Origin: Torreya grandis
Taxonomy: Eukaryota; Streptophyta; Pinopsida; Cupressales; Taxaceae
Length of the DNA: 64,000 nt
Direction of reading: 5' to 3'
Assembly: GCA_037957365.1 (NCBI GenBank)
Contig: JARHVA010008359.1
Span: 411,001 to 475,000, forward strand
Part shown: one piece after another, positions 45,306 through 55,712 of the stretch
Position numbering within the stretch: position 1 is the first letter of the stretch
How the letters are laid out: every line of letters starts with the position of its first letter
Program-made: the position numbers and the translations under genes
The notes under the pieces: generated by a model
Told to the model about the DNA's origin: nothing
Seen by the model: only the letters and a program-made list of their open reading frames with translations
Databases searched by the model: none

Positions 45306-48300
45306 ATGGTTTTGACCCGAAGCCAAGCCAAAGCTCTTGTCAACCACGCTAGCCGTCAACCACTTCCGTCCACCCCGTCCGTGACCAAGCCTACAATGGA
45401 GTTCAACTCGGAGACCGAAAGAACTCCCGTTCGTCCAACCCCGCCGCAGACTCCCATTGTCCAAGAAGGGGACCAAGACTTCAAGCGATTCTTGGACCTC
45501 AACGTCAAGGCCTTGCAACATTATCTCGCGCATAGCCGAACGCGAGACTCCTTGGGCAATCCAATCTATGGAATGCCAACCTCCCTTGTCGCGACTACGG
45601 CTATATCGACAGCATCCGTAGTTCAACCTTCAGACACCCAAGCCATCGCTTTGACCACTGACCAGACTTTGACCAATCTCCCAGGTGTGGCCTCCCCCTC
45701 TATCATTGGGCCCACTTCCACCGGGGTTTCGGCCTCTTGTCAACCTCAACCCACTCAACCGCTATCCACTCCATTTCAAAACCTTGTTGTCTCTATCCCA
45801 CCTACCCTGGCCCCTATCAACACCAGGGTGGCTTCCTACCCCTTGGCCCCCGTTACCACAGTCCAACCTCTCGTGGCAACAACAGGCCCAGCTATGTCTT
45901 CTAACCAACCACCTTTAGCATCCACCTCTGCCCCTGCGATTAGTCATCCGTACATTCTACAACCGACTATGTCGCTTGCCTCCTCTAACCTCTTCCAAGC
46001 GCCCTACAACTTAGGGGGCGCGCAACCCGTCAATCCGTCGGCAGACATCATCAAGATGCTGATGGACAAGATGACCAGTCTTGAGACCTCTGTTTCCGGC
46101 TCACGCAACACTCTTTCATACGAGCAGATCTGTAACAAGCCCATTCATCCTTCCATCCCAATCAGACCATATCCTAGCTAGTGGGAGATTCCGAAGTTTT
46201 CTCGCTTTCAAAACAAGGAAGACCCCCAACAACACTTGCGGGCATTCAGACACGCCTGCTACCTCATTGGCCATGATGATGCGTTACTCTTACGCACCTT
46301 TCCTATGTCTCTCTCGGGTGCTGCACTTGACTGGTACAGCTCCCTTCCTAGCCATTCTCTCTTCTCATTCACACAATTGGCTCAGCTCTTCCTCGATCAC
46401 TTTTCCATCAACATAACCAAGAAGGTCTCAATCACGGACCTCTATTCTATTCGGCAATTCGAGGATGAGTCCATAGCCGACTTCGTTGCTCGATGGAGAG
46501 GCCTTATCAACCAACTCTCCTTTTCCTTGCCCCAGGCTGAGCTTATTGAACTCTTTTCTCAAGCCTGTGCCTGACATATCTCTTCCACCCTGAGGGTTCA
46601 AACCTTCCGCACTTTTAACGAGGCCTTCACGATGGCCCGCAAACTAGAGTTGCGTGCCATCGAGGAGAACAAAGTCAAGTTGCGGAATAAGAATCCCAGC
46701 TCTAAGGCCAATGACTCTTCCTCTGCCAAGCCATCATCATCCAATTCTAAATCCAAGGCTTCAGCTAATGCCATGGTTGTCAGACCTTCATCTTCTTCGA
46801 CCAATCAGCCTGAGCCCTCTACATCTCAGAGCGCTACTCGGCAATTCCAGCAAAGATACATGCAGCGACGATATACTCCTCTCAGAGAATCATATGCGTC
46901 CGTGCTGGAAAAGCTTCTCAAGCAGGGGGCCCTCAATCTCCCTCAAGCCCGACCTCCACCGCAATTTGATCCCTCACACGCCATCCCCGCGTGGTATAGG
47001 GAGCATGACTTCTGCAGCTTCCACTGTGTTAAGGGCCATGACACGGAGAACTGCAAAACCTTTAAGAACATAATACAAGACATGCTCGAAAAGGGGGATC
47101 TCATCTTAGACAATCCAAATGCACCCCCTAATCAGGCCATCAACATCTTCAAACAACCTTTTCCCAATCATCCGCCAACTCAGAACAGCGTCCAGACCTT
47201 AATTGACGACAATCATGAGCACAACGTTCGAACAGTCAATACGGTCTCCCCTTTCGTCCCCAATCAACCTCTTGAGGTTAGTCCATCAATCAGTCCATCA
47301 CATGTGGACGAACCTCTCTCCCCGGCTAGTTCTCCATTGACCTCTCTCATCTTGGAGGACGCCTCGGCCTTACCTGCACCTCCGGTCTCGCCATCCCCCG
47401 TTCTATTGCCTATGGAGGACCCGACCCTTCTTACCCCTCAGCTGCAAGTGGGGGGGCCCGTCATCCCTGCCCTTTCCCCGCTGGAGGAGCCTCGCTCCCC
47501 GGTTTCTTCTCCACCCAGGGAAGAACCTGTCCCTCCTTCATCCTCATCTAAATCTGTCATGACTTCACCATACCCTGCACCCGTCTCGTCTTCAACCTCG
47601 CAACCATCAACATCTTCCTCTCAGCCATTTTCCCGGTTAGTGGAGAAGATTGAACTTCTCCCTCCGCAGAAAGTGACACCTCAGGTGTTGTGGGAGTGTC
47701 TTAAAGCCCTTCAACATGCCCGCGCCCTCTCATCACATGCCGCTAATCCTCCCAAGGCAGAATCTCGTCAGACTCTTGACAAAGACCAGACCCTCAAACC
47801 TCAACCAAATCCGTCCAAACCAAAGCCTGCGTCTATCTCGTCCAAACCCATCAAGTCATTTGGCGTTCGTCCTGTCTCCACCCTCACTCACCCGCAAGTG
47901 AAGGTGGACCTAGGCCAGACCTCGACCAGCAGTACTCTTCCAACCAAGTCAAAAAAGACTGCTAGACCACAGAAACGAACGCCTCCTTCTCCGTCACCGT
48001 TACCATCTATTTTGGGCCCCCATCCTTCGACCTTGGCTAACATCCTTCCCACTCCGACCTTCAACCAAAACTCATTGCCTCCTCTGCTTCCTCTGCCTAC
48101 CTCTAGTCGTCCCTCTCCTAAAAAGGCATTCTCAATCACCAGGCTAGAGCCATCTCCATCTGTCACCGCGCCATCAACCCATAAGGTGGTACAGAAACCT
48201 CTTCTAACCTCGCCTAAGCAAAAGTCACCAACCTCGCGCATATCAAATAGCACGGACCCTCTATTGGGCTCATACTCGTCAATATTACGCCGACTTCTCC

Positions 48301-50042
48301 AGACTTCCGACATAACCCTTCTGCCCATCAAGCCTTTCCAACCTCTCGAGTCCAAGCCCTCCTGGTTCGACGATACGAAAATTTGCTTATATCATCGTAC
48401 ACCAGGACACGACACCGAGACTTGCTGTGCCCTCAAGGCCGTCATCCGCCGCCATATGGAGAAGGACACTCTTCTCCTTGAGGACACTCTTGACCAGACC
48501 CCGACTCCTTCCTGTCCAACTTCTTCAAACACGTCAACATCTCACCAGCAAAACATGACCCCTTCCTCGCCTCCCATTTTCGAAATCAATGCCATCCGTA
48601 TAACCACTAGGTCGCAGCAGGACAAGGCCAAAGCAAAAGCTGCCATTCCTTGGACCTATCCCTTCGTCAAGCCACCCCTTGCACCCAAGCCTAAAATTTC
48701 TATCCTTGGCGCGTCCCAACCTTCTTCATCTTCCTCTTCTGGACCAATTCACAACTCCATGCTGAAGCAGCTTCACCAGACACCAGTGAAGATGTCTCTT
48801 TACGACCTTATCCAAACTTTGCCTCAGCACTGTCAAGCCCTTATCCAAGCCTTGCAGGCAGCGGAGGTCCAACCCGAGGACCCCCAACCACTTGCTGCCC
48901 TCGTCCATTCTTTATCTCCTGTCAACTCCATCACATTCAGCGATTCTGAGATTCCCACATCTAACACGGAAGATCAGGACGCCGCCCTCTTCATCACTGC
49001 CTACGTCGATCGGACGCGCATCAAATGCATTATGATCGACGGTGGCGCTAGCATCAACATAATCTCTACCCACGCCTTTGATCAGCTAGCTCTTCCCAAA
49101 AACTGTGTCTCCAAAACTGACGCAATCTTACGCTCTTTTAACGACACCACCGCCACGACCATTGGCACAGTCATCCTCCACATTCGCGTAGGCCCATGCA
49201 CAGTCCCGGAGCTCTTCTATATCATCGAAGGAGAGTTTCAATACAACCTTTTACTGGGCTGACCTTGGATCCGTGCCATGGCCTGTATCCCCTCCACCCT
49301 ACACCGTTGTGTGAAGTTTGAGCATGACGGGCAAGTCCACACCATTCCCACTGACCCTTCACCCTTCAAGACTTGCAACACCACCTATCATCCTAACGAC
49401 GTCCTCATTCCCATCAAGCCATCCACTCCGGCACCGCCTCCATCTACGGAAGCTTCGACCAGTTCGCAATCGGCGGTTGCCCTCACCCCTCCTCTTCAAA
49501 CGCCGACCAAAGACCCCATGGAAGACATCTTCCAACGACTATCACTTGGGGAATACCGCTTGTTGACCCTCGACATGTTCCAAACTCCACAAGAGTATGG
49601 ACGCCTTCACCTCAGTCCTAATTACGACCCTCGAATCGGGACGGTCTTACCTTATGGTCCTCCTCACTTCCAAACCAACTTTGTCTATGGGGGGCTTAAT
49701 CAAGCCCCTACCTACGGCAATTCTCTCTCTTCACCCCAACCTTTCACATCAGATTTATCATTTCTTGGCAACCCCGCCTTTGCACACACTTACCTTCACA
49801 GGTGTGCATGGAAGGGTTTTGGTTTTGGACGTTATGAGCAGGGCTCCCATCAGCCCATCGAGCCGCTCAATGATCACGATGCCAAGAAATGGTATGGCCT
49901 GGGATATCATGACCCCACTCAGGCTCCTTCCGACCTTTGTCCCAAACCAACCATTGACCAATCTCTTACAGACTCGCCCATTTCTCCTTCGTCACCTACG
50001 GAGTCGGTAGTTTCCATCCCTCCTAGTTTTTTTTTTTCATAA
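45306..50042 (+). pseudogene. gag: gag-protease ORF of the young element, three stops
   Basis: The frame starts at ATG 45306 (MVLTRSQAKAL); a TTG nine bases earlier is less likely. Interrupting stops are TAG 46179, TGA 46572 and TGA 49260; the frame ends at TAA 50040. Domains in order: a Pro/Ser-rich N-terminus; the Gag domain at 46190-46560 (GAALDWYSSLP, FVARWRGL); zinc knuckle 1 at 47013-47054 (CSFHCVKGHDTENC); about 450 residues rich in Pro and Ser; and knuckle 2 at 48384-48425 (CLYHRTPGHDTETC). The aspartic protease follows from about 48975, with active site IDGGAS at 49035-49052. The tail after protease (49280-50040) has no known domain. Gag would form the particle and protease would cut the polyprotein. 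All three internal stops fit single C-to-T changes. Confidence 0.93.
50027..50037 (+). other. T11 tract at the gag-pro / pol frame change
   Basis: The gag-pro frame ends at TAA 50040-50042. The pol frame is closed upstream by TAG 50024-50026. The two frames overlap only across this 11-T run, so the -1 change must lie in it. It could be a one-base loss in the run or a -1 slippage site (U UUU UUC). Confidence 0.9.
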
Positions 50043-53000
50043 ACACCATCCGCCTGGAACCCCTGACCTATCAGCTCAATGGGGTGCCCAGGTCTCTCCC
50101 TCTCATCTTTCCTAGCATGGTAGAGGATGAGTCGGCAACCATTCACACTGTCCACTGCGTTGACGATGACGCCATCCTTTCCTACATGGGTGCCGATGAC
50201 TCTTTCGTCCAGCGTTTCCTCCCTTCCGAGACCCAGGTTATGTTAAATAAATCCACCATTGACATCAACCTCCCTTCTTCTTCTGATGTTCCTCACGTCT
50301 TAAAGATTGGCCAATCTTTAGACACTCAGGAGCAGCTTGACAATGCCCAGTTCCTTTCCAACCATAGCAAGGCCTTTGCCTGGACTTACAGCGACATGCC
50401 TGGCATCGACCCTACCATTGCTACCCATAACATTGTCACCAAACCAGAGGCTAAGCCTGTTAGGCAGAAGCTTCGAAAGATGCATCCTCGCGTTGTGCTT
50501 CTTGTCAAAGAGGAGCTTCAGCGCCTTCTTTCTGTCTCCTTCATCTAACCCATCGATTATCCACAGTGGGTCTCTAACATCATCCCAGTTACTAAAGCAA
50601 CTGGGGGGATTTGGATCTGCACGGACTATCGCGACCTTAACCTAGCCTGTCCCAAAGATGACTTTCCTCTTCCTAACATCGACCAGCTTGTTGATCTCAT
50701 GGCCGACCATGAGATGCTGTCTCTCATGGATGGGTTTTCAGGATACAATCAAATCCTGATCGCACCGGAAGACCAGCACAAGACTACCTTTATCACCCCA
50801 TTGGGGACTTTTTGCTATCGAGTCATGCCTTTCAGCCTAAAAAATGCTAGTGCCACTTATCAGCGCGCCATGACTTACATTTTCCACGATCTCCTCCACA
50901 AAATCATGGAGGGCTATGTGGATGACCTTCTCGGCAAGTCCAAGCTCCGCCGTGACCACTTGACCATTCTCACAATCATCTTCTCTCGTCTCCTTCAATA
51001 CAATGTCCGCCTCAACCCCAAGAAGTGTGTCTTTGGGGTCCTCTCAGGCAAACTTCTCGGCTTCATCGTTTCTTTCCATGGTATCGAGATAGATCCCGCC
51101 AAGATCCGCACTATTCTCGAAATGCCGCCCCCGACCAATCTCAAGCAGCTTCGCAGTCTACAAGGGAAGCTCCAGTCCATTCGCCGTTTCATCTCGCAAC
51201 TTTCAGACCGCTGCCAACCTTTTCATCACCTCCTTAAGAAGGACGTCTCCTTTAAGTGGGATGAGAACTGTCAAGAGGCTTTTGAGGCCCTCAAAGGCTA
51301 TCTGGTCTCTCCACCAGTCCTCATTCCACCTAAGGACGACCAACCCTTCTACCTTTATATCTCTGCTACCAACCATTCGTTAGGTGCCATGATCGCGCAC
51401 CGAGACGAGCATCATCGCGAGCAAGCGGTTTACTACATCAGCTGAACACTGGTCGACTATGAAACTCGGTATACTCATATCGAGAAACTCTATTTGGCAT
51501 TAGTCTTTTCCACTACCAAGCTCCGCCACTATCTTCTCAACCATAAAACCTTTGTCGTCACTCACACTGACCCTCTCAAGTACATGCACTCCAAGCCATA
51601 CCAGAATCAACGTATGGCTCGGTGGCTCATGCTGCTTGCTGAGTTTGACTTCAAATTCATCCAACAGAAATCTATCAAGGGGCAAACCATTGCTGACCAA
51701 TTGGCAGATGCCCCTCTTCCCGACAACCGACCTTCACACTGTGAGTTCCCTGACGAGTCTATCGCCACACTTTCCACCGATGACACCGTCTACCAGATGA
51801 CTATGTTCTTTGACGGTTCCAAATGTCAACTCGGTGGGGGTGCGGGGGTCATCCTCATCCCACTCGACGGGGAGCCCTTGCCTCTATCTTTCAAGCTTGA
51901 CTTCGATTGTACCAATAATATGGCCGAATACGAGGCCTTAATTTTGGGACTTCAGACTGCCCTTTCTCTCCACATCAAGTCTATCAACATCTTCGGCGAT
52001 TCGCAGCTCGTCGTTAATCAAGTTAACGGTTCATATCTCTGTAAAAATGAAGTTTTACAGAGGTATAAGAATCGTGCTGACACTCTTTTGGCATCTTTCG
52101 ACCATTACCTCTTACAGACTGTTCCACGCTCTACGAACAAGTTTGCCGACACCATGGCTTCTCTTGCTTCGCATATCCCGTCTTCATCATCATCATCCTG
52201 CCTTTTTGTCACAGTGCATCGCATACCCTTGCCTTCATACATCTCTCCTCACATCGACCATATCAATACTGTCAATTCTAGCCCACAAGATGACTGGTAT
52301 AAGCAACTTGTGGACTACTTGTCTCTTTCTGTCACTCCTCCCAACCTCTCTAGCAATGCGTGATGAGCTTTCATCAAGCGCACAGCTCGCTATACCATGC
52401 TAGGGGGCCTTCTCTATAAACGAGGCTTCGACGGCCTCCTTCTTCACTATCTAACCTCCACTGAAGCTCCTCAAGCCATAAAGCAAGTCCACGACGGGAT
52501 TTGTGGTGGACACTTCAGTGGAAACTCGAATGCCAAGCGCCTCCTTCGCCTGGGTTATTATTGGCCCACCCTTCATCAAGACTGTAGCGATTATGTTCGG
52601 CGTTGCATCAAGTGTCAGCAGCACTCTAACCTGCTTCATCTCCCCAGTCACGCCTTGCAAGTCGCTCAGGATTTTTGGCCTTTTTCTCAGTGGGGCTTGG
52701 ATCTCATCGGTGAGATCAACCCTCACTCGTCTCTTCGTCATCAGTCCATCATCACTGCCACTAAGTATTTCACCAAGTGGGTGGAAGCCATTCCTCTCAT
52801 CTCCATAAAAGCTGACAAAATTGCCGACTTCATCAGTAGCCACATCATCTGTCGCTTCGGTGTCCCTCACAAAATCATCACCGACAACGGCAAGTCCTTC
52901 AAAAACAAGACTGTCCAAAAACTATGCGACTCATTTGGCATCAAACTCAGCTTTTCTTCGCCTTACTACCCACAAGCAAATGGGCAGGCCGAGGCTTCCA

Positions 53001-53554
53001 ACAAAATTCTCACCAAAATTCTCATGAAGGTGGTCGATGATACAGGAAGGGATTGGCACGTTCATATCCCCTTCGCTTTGTGGGCCTACCGCACTAGCAT
53101 CCGAACCTCTACGGGTGCTACCCCCTTTTCTCTCGTGTACGGAATAGAGGCTGTCTTACCTCTCGAGGTACAGATCCCATCTCTCCGCATCTCCCTGCAT
53201 GACATTCTCTCCAACGACGACTTTCGTCAAGATCGCTTAGCTCAACTTGAGTTACTCGATGAGCGTCGTCTTGCTGCCCTTAATCATCTCCATGTCTACC
53301 AAAGTCGCATAAAGCGGGCCTATGACAAAAATCTGCGAGAACAAAATTTTAACATCGGAGACCTCGTCCTCAAAGAGAATCAGCACGTGACCAATATGGA
53401 GCGAAGTAAACGAGGTAAATTCGCCCCCAATTGGCTTGGACCTTTTATCATCACGCACAAGTATGGGTCAGGGACTTATCGTCTGTCTTCCCTCGATGAA
53501 CGGCCAGAACCTGAGCCTCTTAATGCGTTGCATCTTCGATCTTTCTTCTGTTAG
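50043..53554 (+). pseudogene. pol: pol ORF of the young element: RT, RNase H, aRNH, integrase; four stops
   Basis: One frame runs to TAG 53552, interrupted by TAA 50546, TGA 51443 and paired TGA TGA at 52361-52366. RT: KPVRQKLRKMHPR near 50460, LMDGFSGYNQ near 50725, catalytic YVDD at 50915-50926. RNase H starts near 51345 (LYISATNHSLGAMI) with YETRYTHIEK near 51465. The second, archaeal-type RNase H is at 51795-52180 (FFDGSKC, TNNMAEYEALILGL, GDSQLVVNQV, MASLASHI). Integrase is at 52367-53554: HHCC zinc region (GICGGHFSGN, CIKCQQH), catalytic Asp in WGLDLIGEI and ITDNGKSF, Glu in AEASNKI, and C-terminal GKFAPNWLGPF. No chromodomain. The stops fit C-to-T changes at CAA or CGA codons. Confidence 0.95.
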
Positions 53555-53821
53555 TCGCGTACTCGTCTACTTGACACGTAACTTAAGCTCGTCCCTTGAG
53601 CAATCCTCGTCCTCTTAATCCTCATCCCTTTCAACCCTATTCCCCTTTAACAAGTCCTCTACAACCCTTTTAGGATGCAGTGATGCTTTGTCCTAATAAA
53701 AAGGGGCGTCCTTGAGCTTCTACAGTCTTGTCCGTGACTCTCATTCCTATCAATAAATCCAAATCAAGATGTCAAAACATATCCATGGTCACTAAATCAA
53801 GTCAAGTCAAATCAAAAAGAT

Positions 53822-53950
53822 AGACTGATCCCTCGAAGGACAGCTGTACTATCATTGTTGTATTACTAGACTGATCCCTTGAAGGACAACTAGGCCAACT
53901 TTTCAAACATTATTAAGCAAAAATACAGACCACTCCCTCGAAGGATGGCT
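53822..53950 (+). repeat. three-copy clip motif of the young element
   Basis: Copies at 53822-53845, 53867-53891 and 53927-53950 read AGACTGATCCCTCGAAGGAC plus AGCT, with small variants. The centre TCCCTCGAAGGA is nearly self-complementary. The same triplet lies downstream of E's integrase. Confidence 0.88.
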
Positions 53951-54065
53951 ATGACTACTCTGGCAATAAACAGCACTTTTCTTAGAAGCTTCCCGCATCG
54001 ATCAACTTCGCAACATGACCATTACATCAAGTGACATCTCTATGTAGGCTTCCCGCATCGATCAG

Positions 54066-54118
54066 CCTGACTCAAAAAAAAAAAAAAAAAAAAAAAAAAA
54101 ACGAGTCACGGACATTGG
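54066..54118 (+). repeat. A38 tract flanked by TGACTC / GAGTCA
   Basis: Thirty-eight adenines (54074-54111) lie between TGACTC and, after one C, GAGTCA, which are reverse complements. It could be a hairpin with a poly-A loop, or a poly-A insertion. Confidence 0.85.
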
Positions 54119-54751
54119 CTTGTAGTTGTCTCAGGGTCTCCTACAAAAGGGGCAAGGTTATTCCTGCTCTTAAACTGGGTTACCCTATCCCCCTTCTATC
54201 ACAGGCTCAAGGGACTTCGAGCTCACTTTAATGTCAAAGTGATTCGATTACCATTCTAACTCAACACTGGTCATCGACGCAATGCATGAACGGGGCTTTT
54301 GTTCTAATAACCCCTATCTAGGCTTCCTTTCTGGTCCTTGTCAATGAAAGAGCAATTTGCCTTTCACCTTTTTTCTACACTTTGGTCACGCTTTGGCCAC
54401 GTCAATTATCGACTCATCCTTAAACCCAGCCAACTTCAACATTTTTTTCAAACCAGCCTCGACATTTCCAACATGACATCAGGCATCATCCTTGTCCTTT
54501 TCGCATAGTTTCTATGGACACCAATACCCATGGAAACTACCGACCAGACCCAAGTTATGTTAAGCATAAACCAATACTTGCTAAAGCATAAATAGACCTT
54601 CTATTCATTTTTAGCATACATCCATCACGACTATGGAAACTTGCTAGGGATGAAAGCCTCTCGACCAATGTGACATCTATAGCATCATCTTGCCCTCATC
54701 ATTTTGACACTTGACCACATCCAATCATCGATCAATCTTTTCCCTTCGTCC

Positions 54752-54803
54752 GAACTACATTGGTCTGAGGCCCTACGACCAGGGCTATGTAGGCAGCACT
54801 CAG
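54752..54803 (+). other. conserved Tat 3'-UTR hairpin motif, young element copy 1
   Basis: GAACTACATTGGTCTGAGG then CCCTACGACCAGGGCTATGT and AGGCAGCACTCAG. Stems CTACAT/ATGTAG (outer) and CCCT/AGGG (inner). Confidence 0.88.
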
Positions 54804-54904
54804 ATGACACATCTTCTGAGGTTAGCTCGACCACCCCTGTTTGTTCGTCTCTGTGATGGACAAACCTTCTCTTCTTTGACTCTTATCACACCCAACTTCG
54901 TCAA

Positions 54905-54998
54905 CTTTGACCAAGACCAATCATTCCCTTTGATCAAGACCAATCATAGACCTCTGACCAAGACCAATCATTGACTTTGACCAAGACCTATCAATCCC
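54905..54998 (+). repeat. four-copy CCAAGACCAATCA tandem repeat
   Basis: The unit TTTGACCAAGACCAATCATT occurs four times at about 24-27 bp spacing, each with a CCAAT core except the last (CCTAT). Confidence 0.85.
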
Positions 54999-55020
54999 TC
55001 TGACCCCCCCTTCCCTTTTA

Positions 55021-55077
55021 GGGAGAACTACATCGGCCTGAGGCCCTGTCACCAGGGCTATGTAGGCAGCACTCAGA
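55021..55077 (+). other. conserved Tat 3'-UTR hairpin motif, young element copy 2
   Basis: GGGAGAACTACATCGGCCTG then AGGCCCTGTCACCAGGGCTA and TGTAGGCAGCACTCAG. Stems CTACAT/ATGTAG and GCCCT/AGGGC, with an alternative GGCC/GGCC hairpin. It lies 270 bp from copy 1; about 40 further bp after each copy also match (CTTCTGRGGTYAGCTCG). Confidence 0.9.
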
Positions 55078-55699
55078 TAACATGTCTTCTGGGGTCAGCT
55101 CGGCCGCATCCTTTCGTCTATCCATCCTCTTGACCAATGACCATTGGTGATCATGCCTATCTCCTTCGACCTCGACCACTTCCAAGACAATGTTGCCTTG
55201 GTTGTTTTTGCGTGTATGCTATTCCACGGCTGGTTAGCAGAATTGTCCACAGACTTTTTTTTTTTTTTTGACCCTTCACAAGTATAGGATCGCGAGCCAG
55301 TTGATCCCCACTACTTGTGACTTTTTCGTGTTTCTGGGAGCACTTCCTGAGCCCTAGATACCTGGGACACGACGACCATTTGGAGCTTCAGCTTAGATTG
55401 AGTAACCCGATCAGCAGACAACTAAATGCTGGGGCCCGGTTACTTCAATTTTGGCACTCCTTGACCCTTGACCGTGCGAAAATTTGACCCGACTATCCCG
55501 TGACGTGGTATACGCGCAATCACGACTTTTGCAGCATTTTCACTCACCTCTCTCTTTCTCATTCACCTTTTGTCAAATCAGCACCCGACATCAGGTTCCT
55601 TCTCTCGACTCCTGCTTTGAGGGGGAATACATCATCCTTCACTTGGGGCAACCACTCCCTGTTTTTGTCTTGCAGTTCGTTCAGAACAACCAACAAGAC

Positions 55700-55712
55700 A
55701 AAAATGGGCAAA
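55700..55712 (+). promoter_or_regulatory. polypurine tract of the young element
   Basis: AAAAATGGGCAAA directly precedes the 3' LTR start TGTAGACACC. It primes plus-strand DNA synthesis. Confidence 0.88.

Larger units (their letters stand above)
53555..55699 (+). mobile_element. 3' untranslated region of the young element
   Basis: About 2.1 kb lies between integrase and PPT. No gene is supported on either strand; ORFs such as 54711-54974 and 55484-55717 have no domain. It holds, in order, three clip motifs, a repeated CTTCCCGCATCGATCA (53990 and 54049), an A38 tract, hairpin motif copy 1, CCAAT repeats, hairpin motif copy 2 and a T15 tract (55255-55269). Family E has a PMD-like antisense frame between the clip motifs and hairpin motifs; here only about 780 bp separate them. 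Confidence 0.85.

Noticed and set aside
45138..45626. 162-codon minus-strand ORF across the gag start
   Set aside because: It is a shadow of the GC-rich gag and leader region, has no recognisable domain and lies opposite to well-supported coding sequence.
47888..48355. 155-codon minus-strand ORF inside gag
   Set aside because: Antisense of the Pro/Ser-rich Gag linker; the Gly/Arg/Val-rich translation is what such a linker gives in reverse.
46179..52366. Programmed read-through of the TGA codons
   Set aside because: Seven stops at unrelated places, including two in a row, fit decay far better than recoding.
52451..52918. 155-codon minus-strand ORF opposite integrase
   Set aside because: Shadow of the integrase zinc and catalytic region, which is clearly coding on the plus strand.
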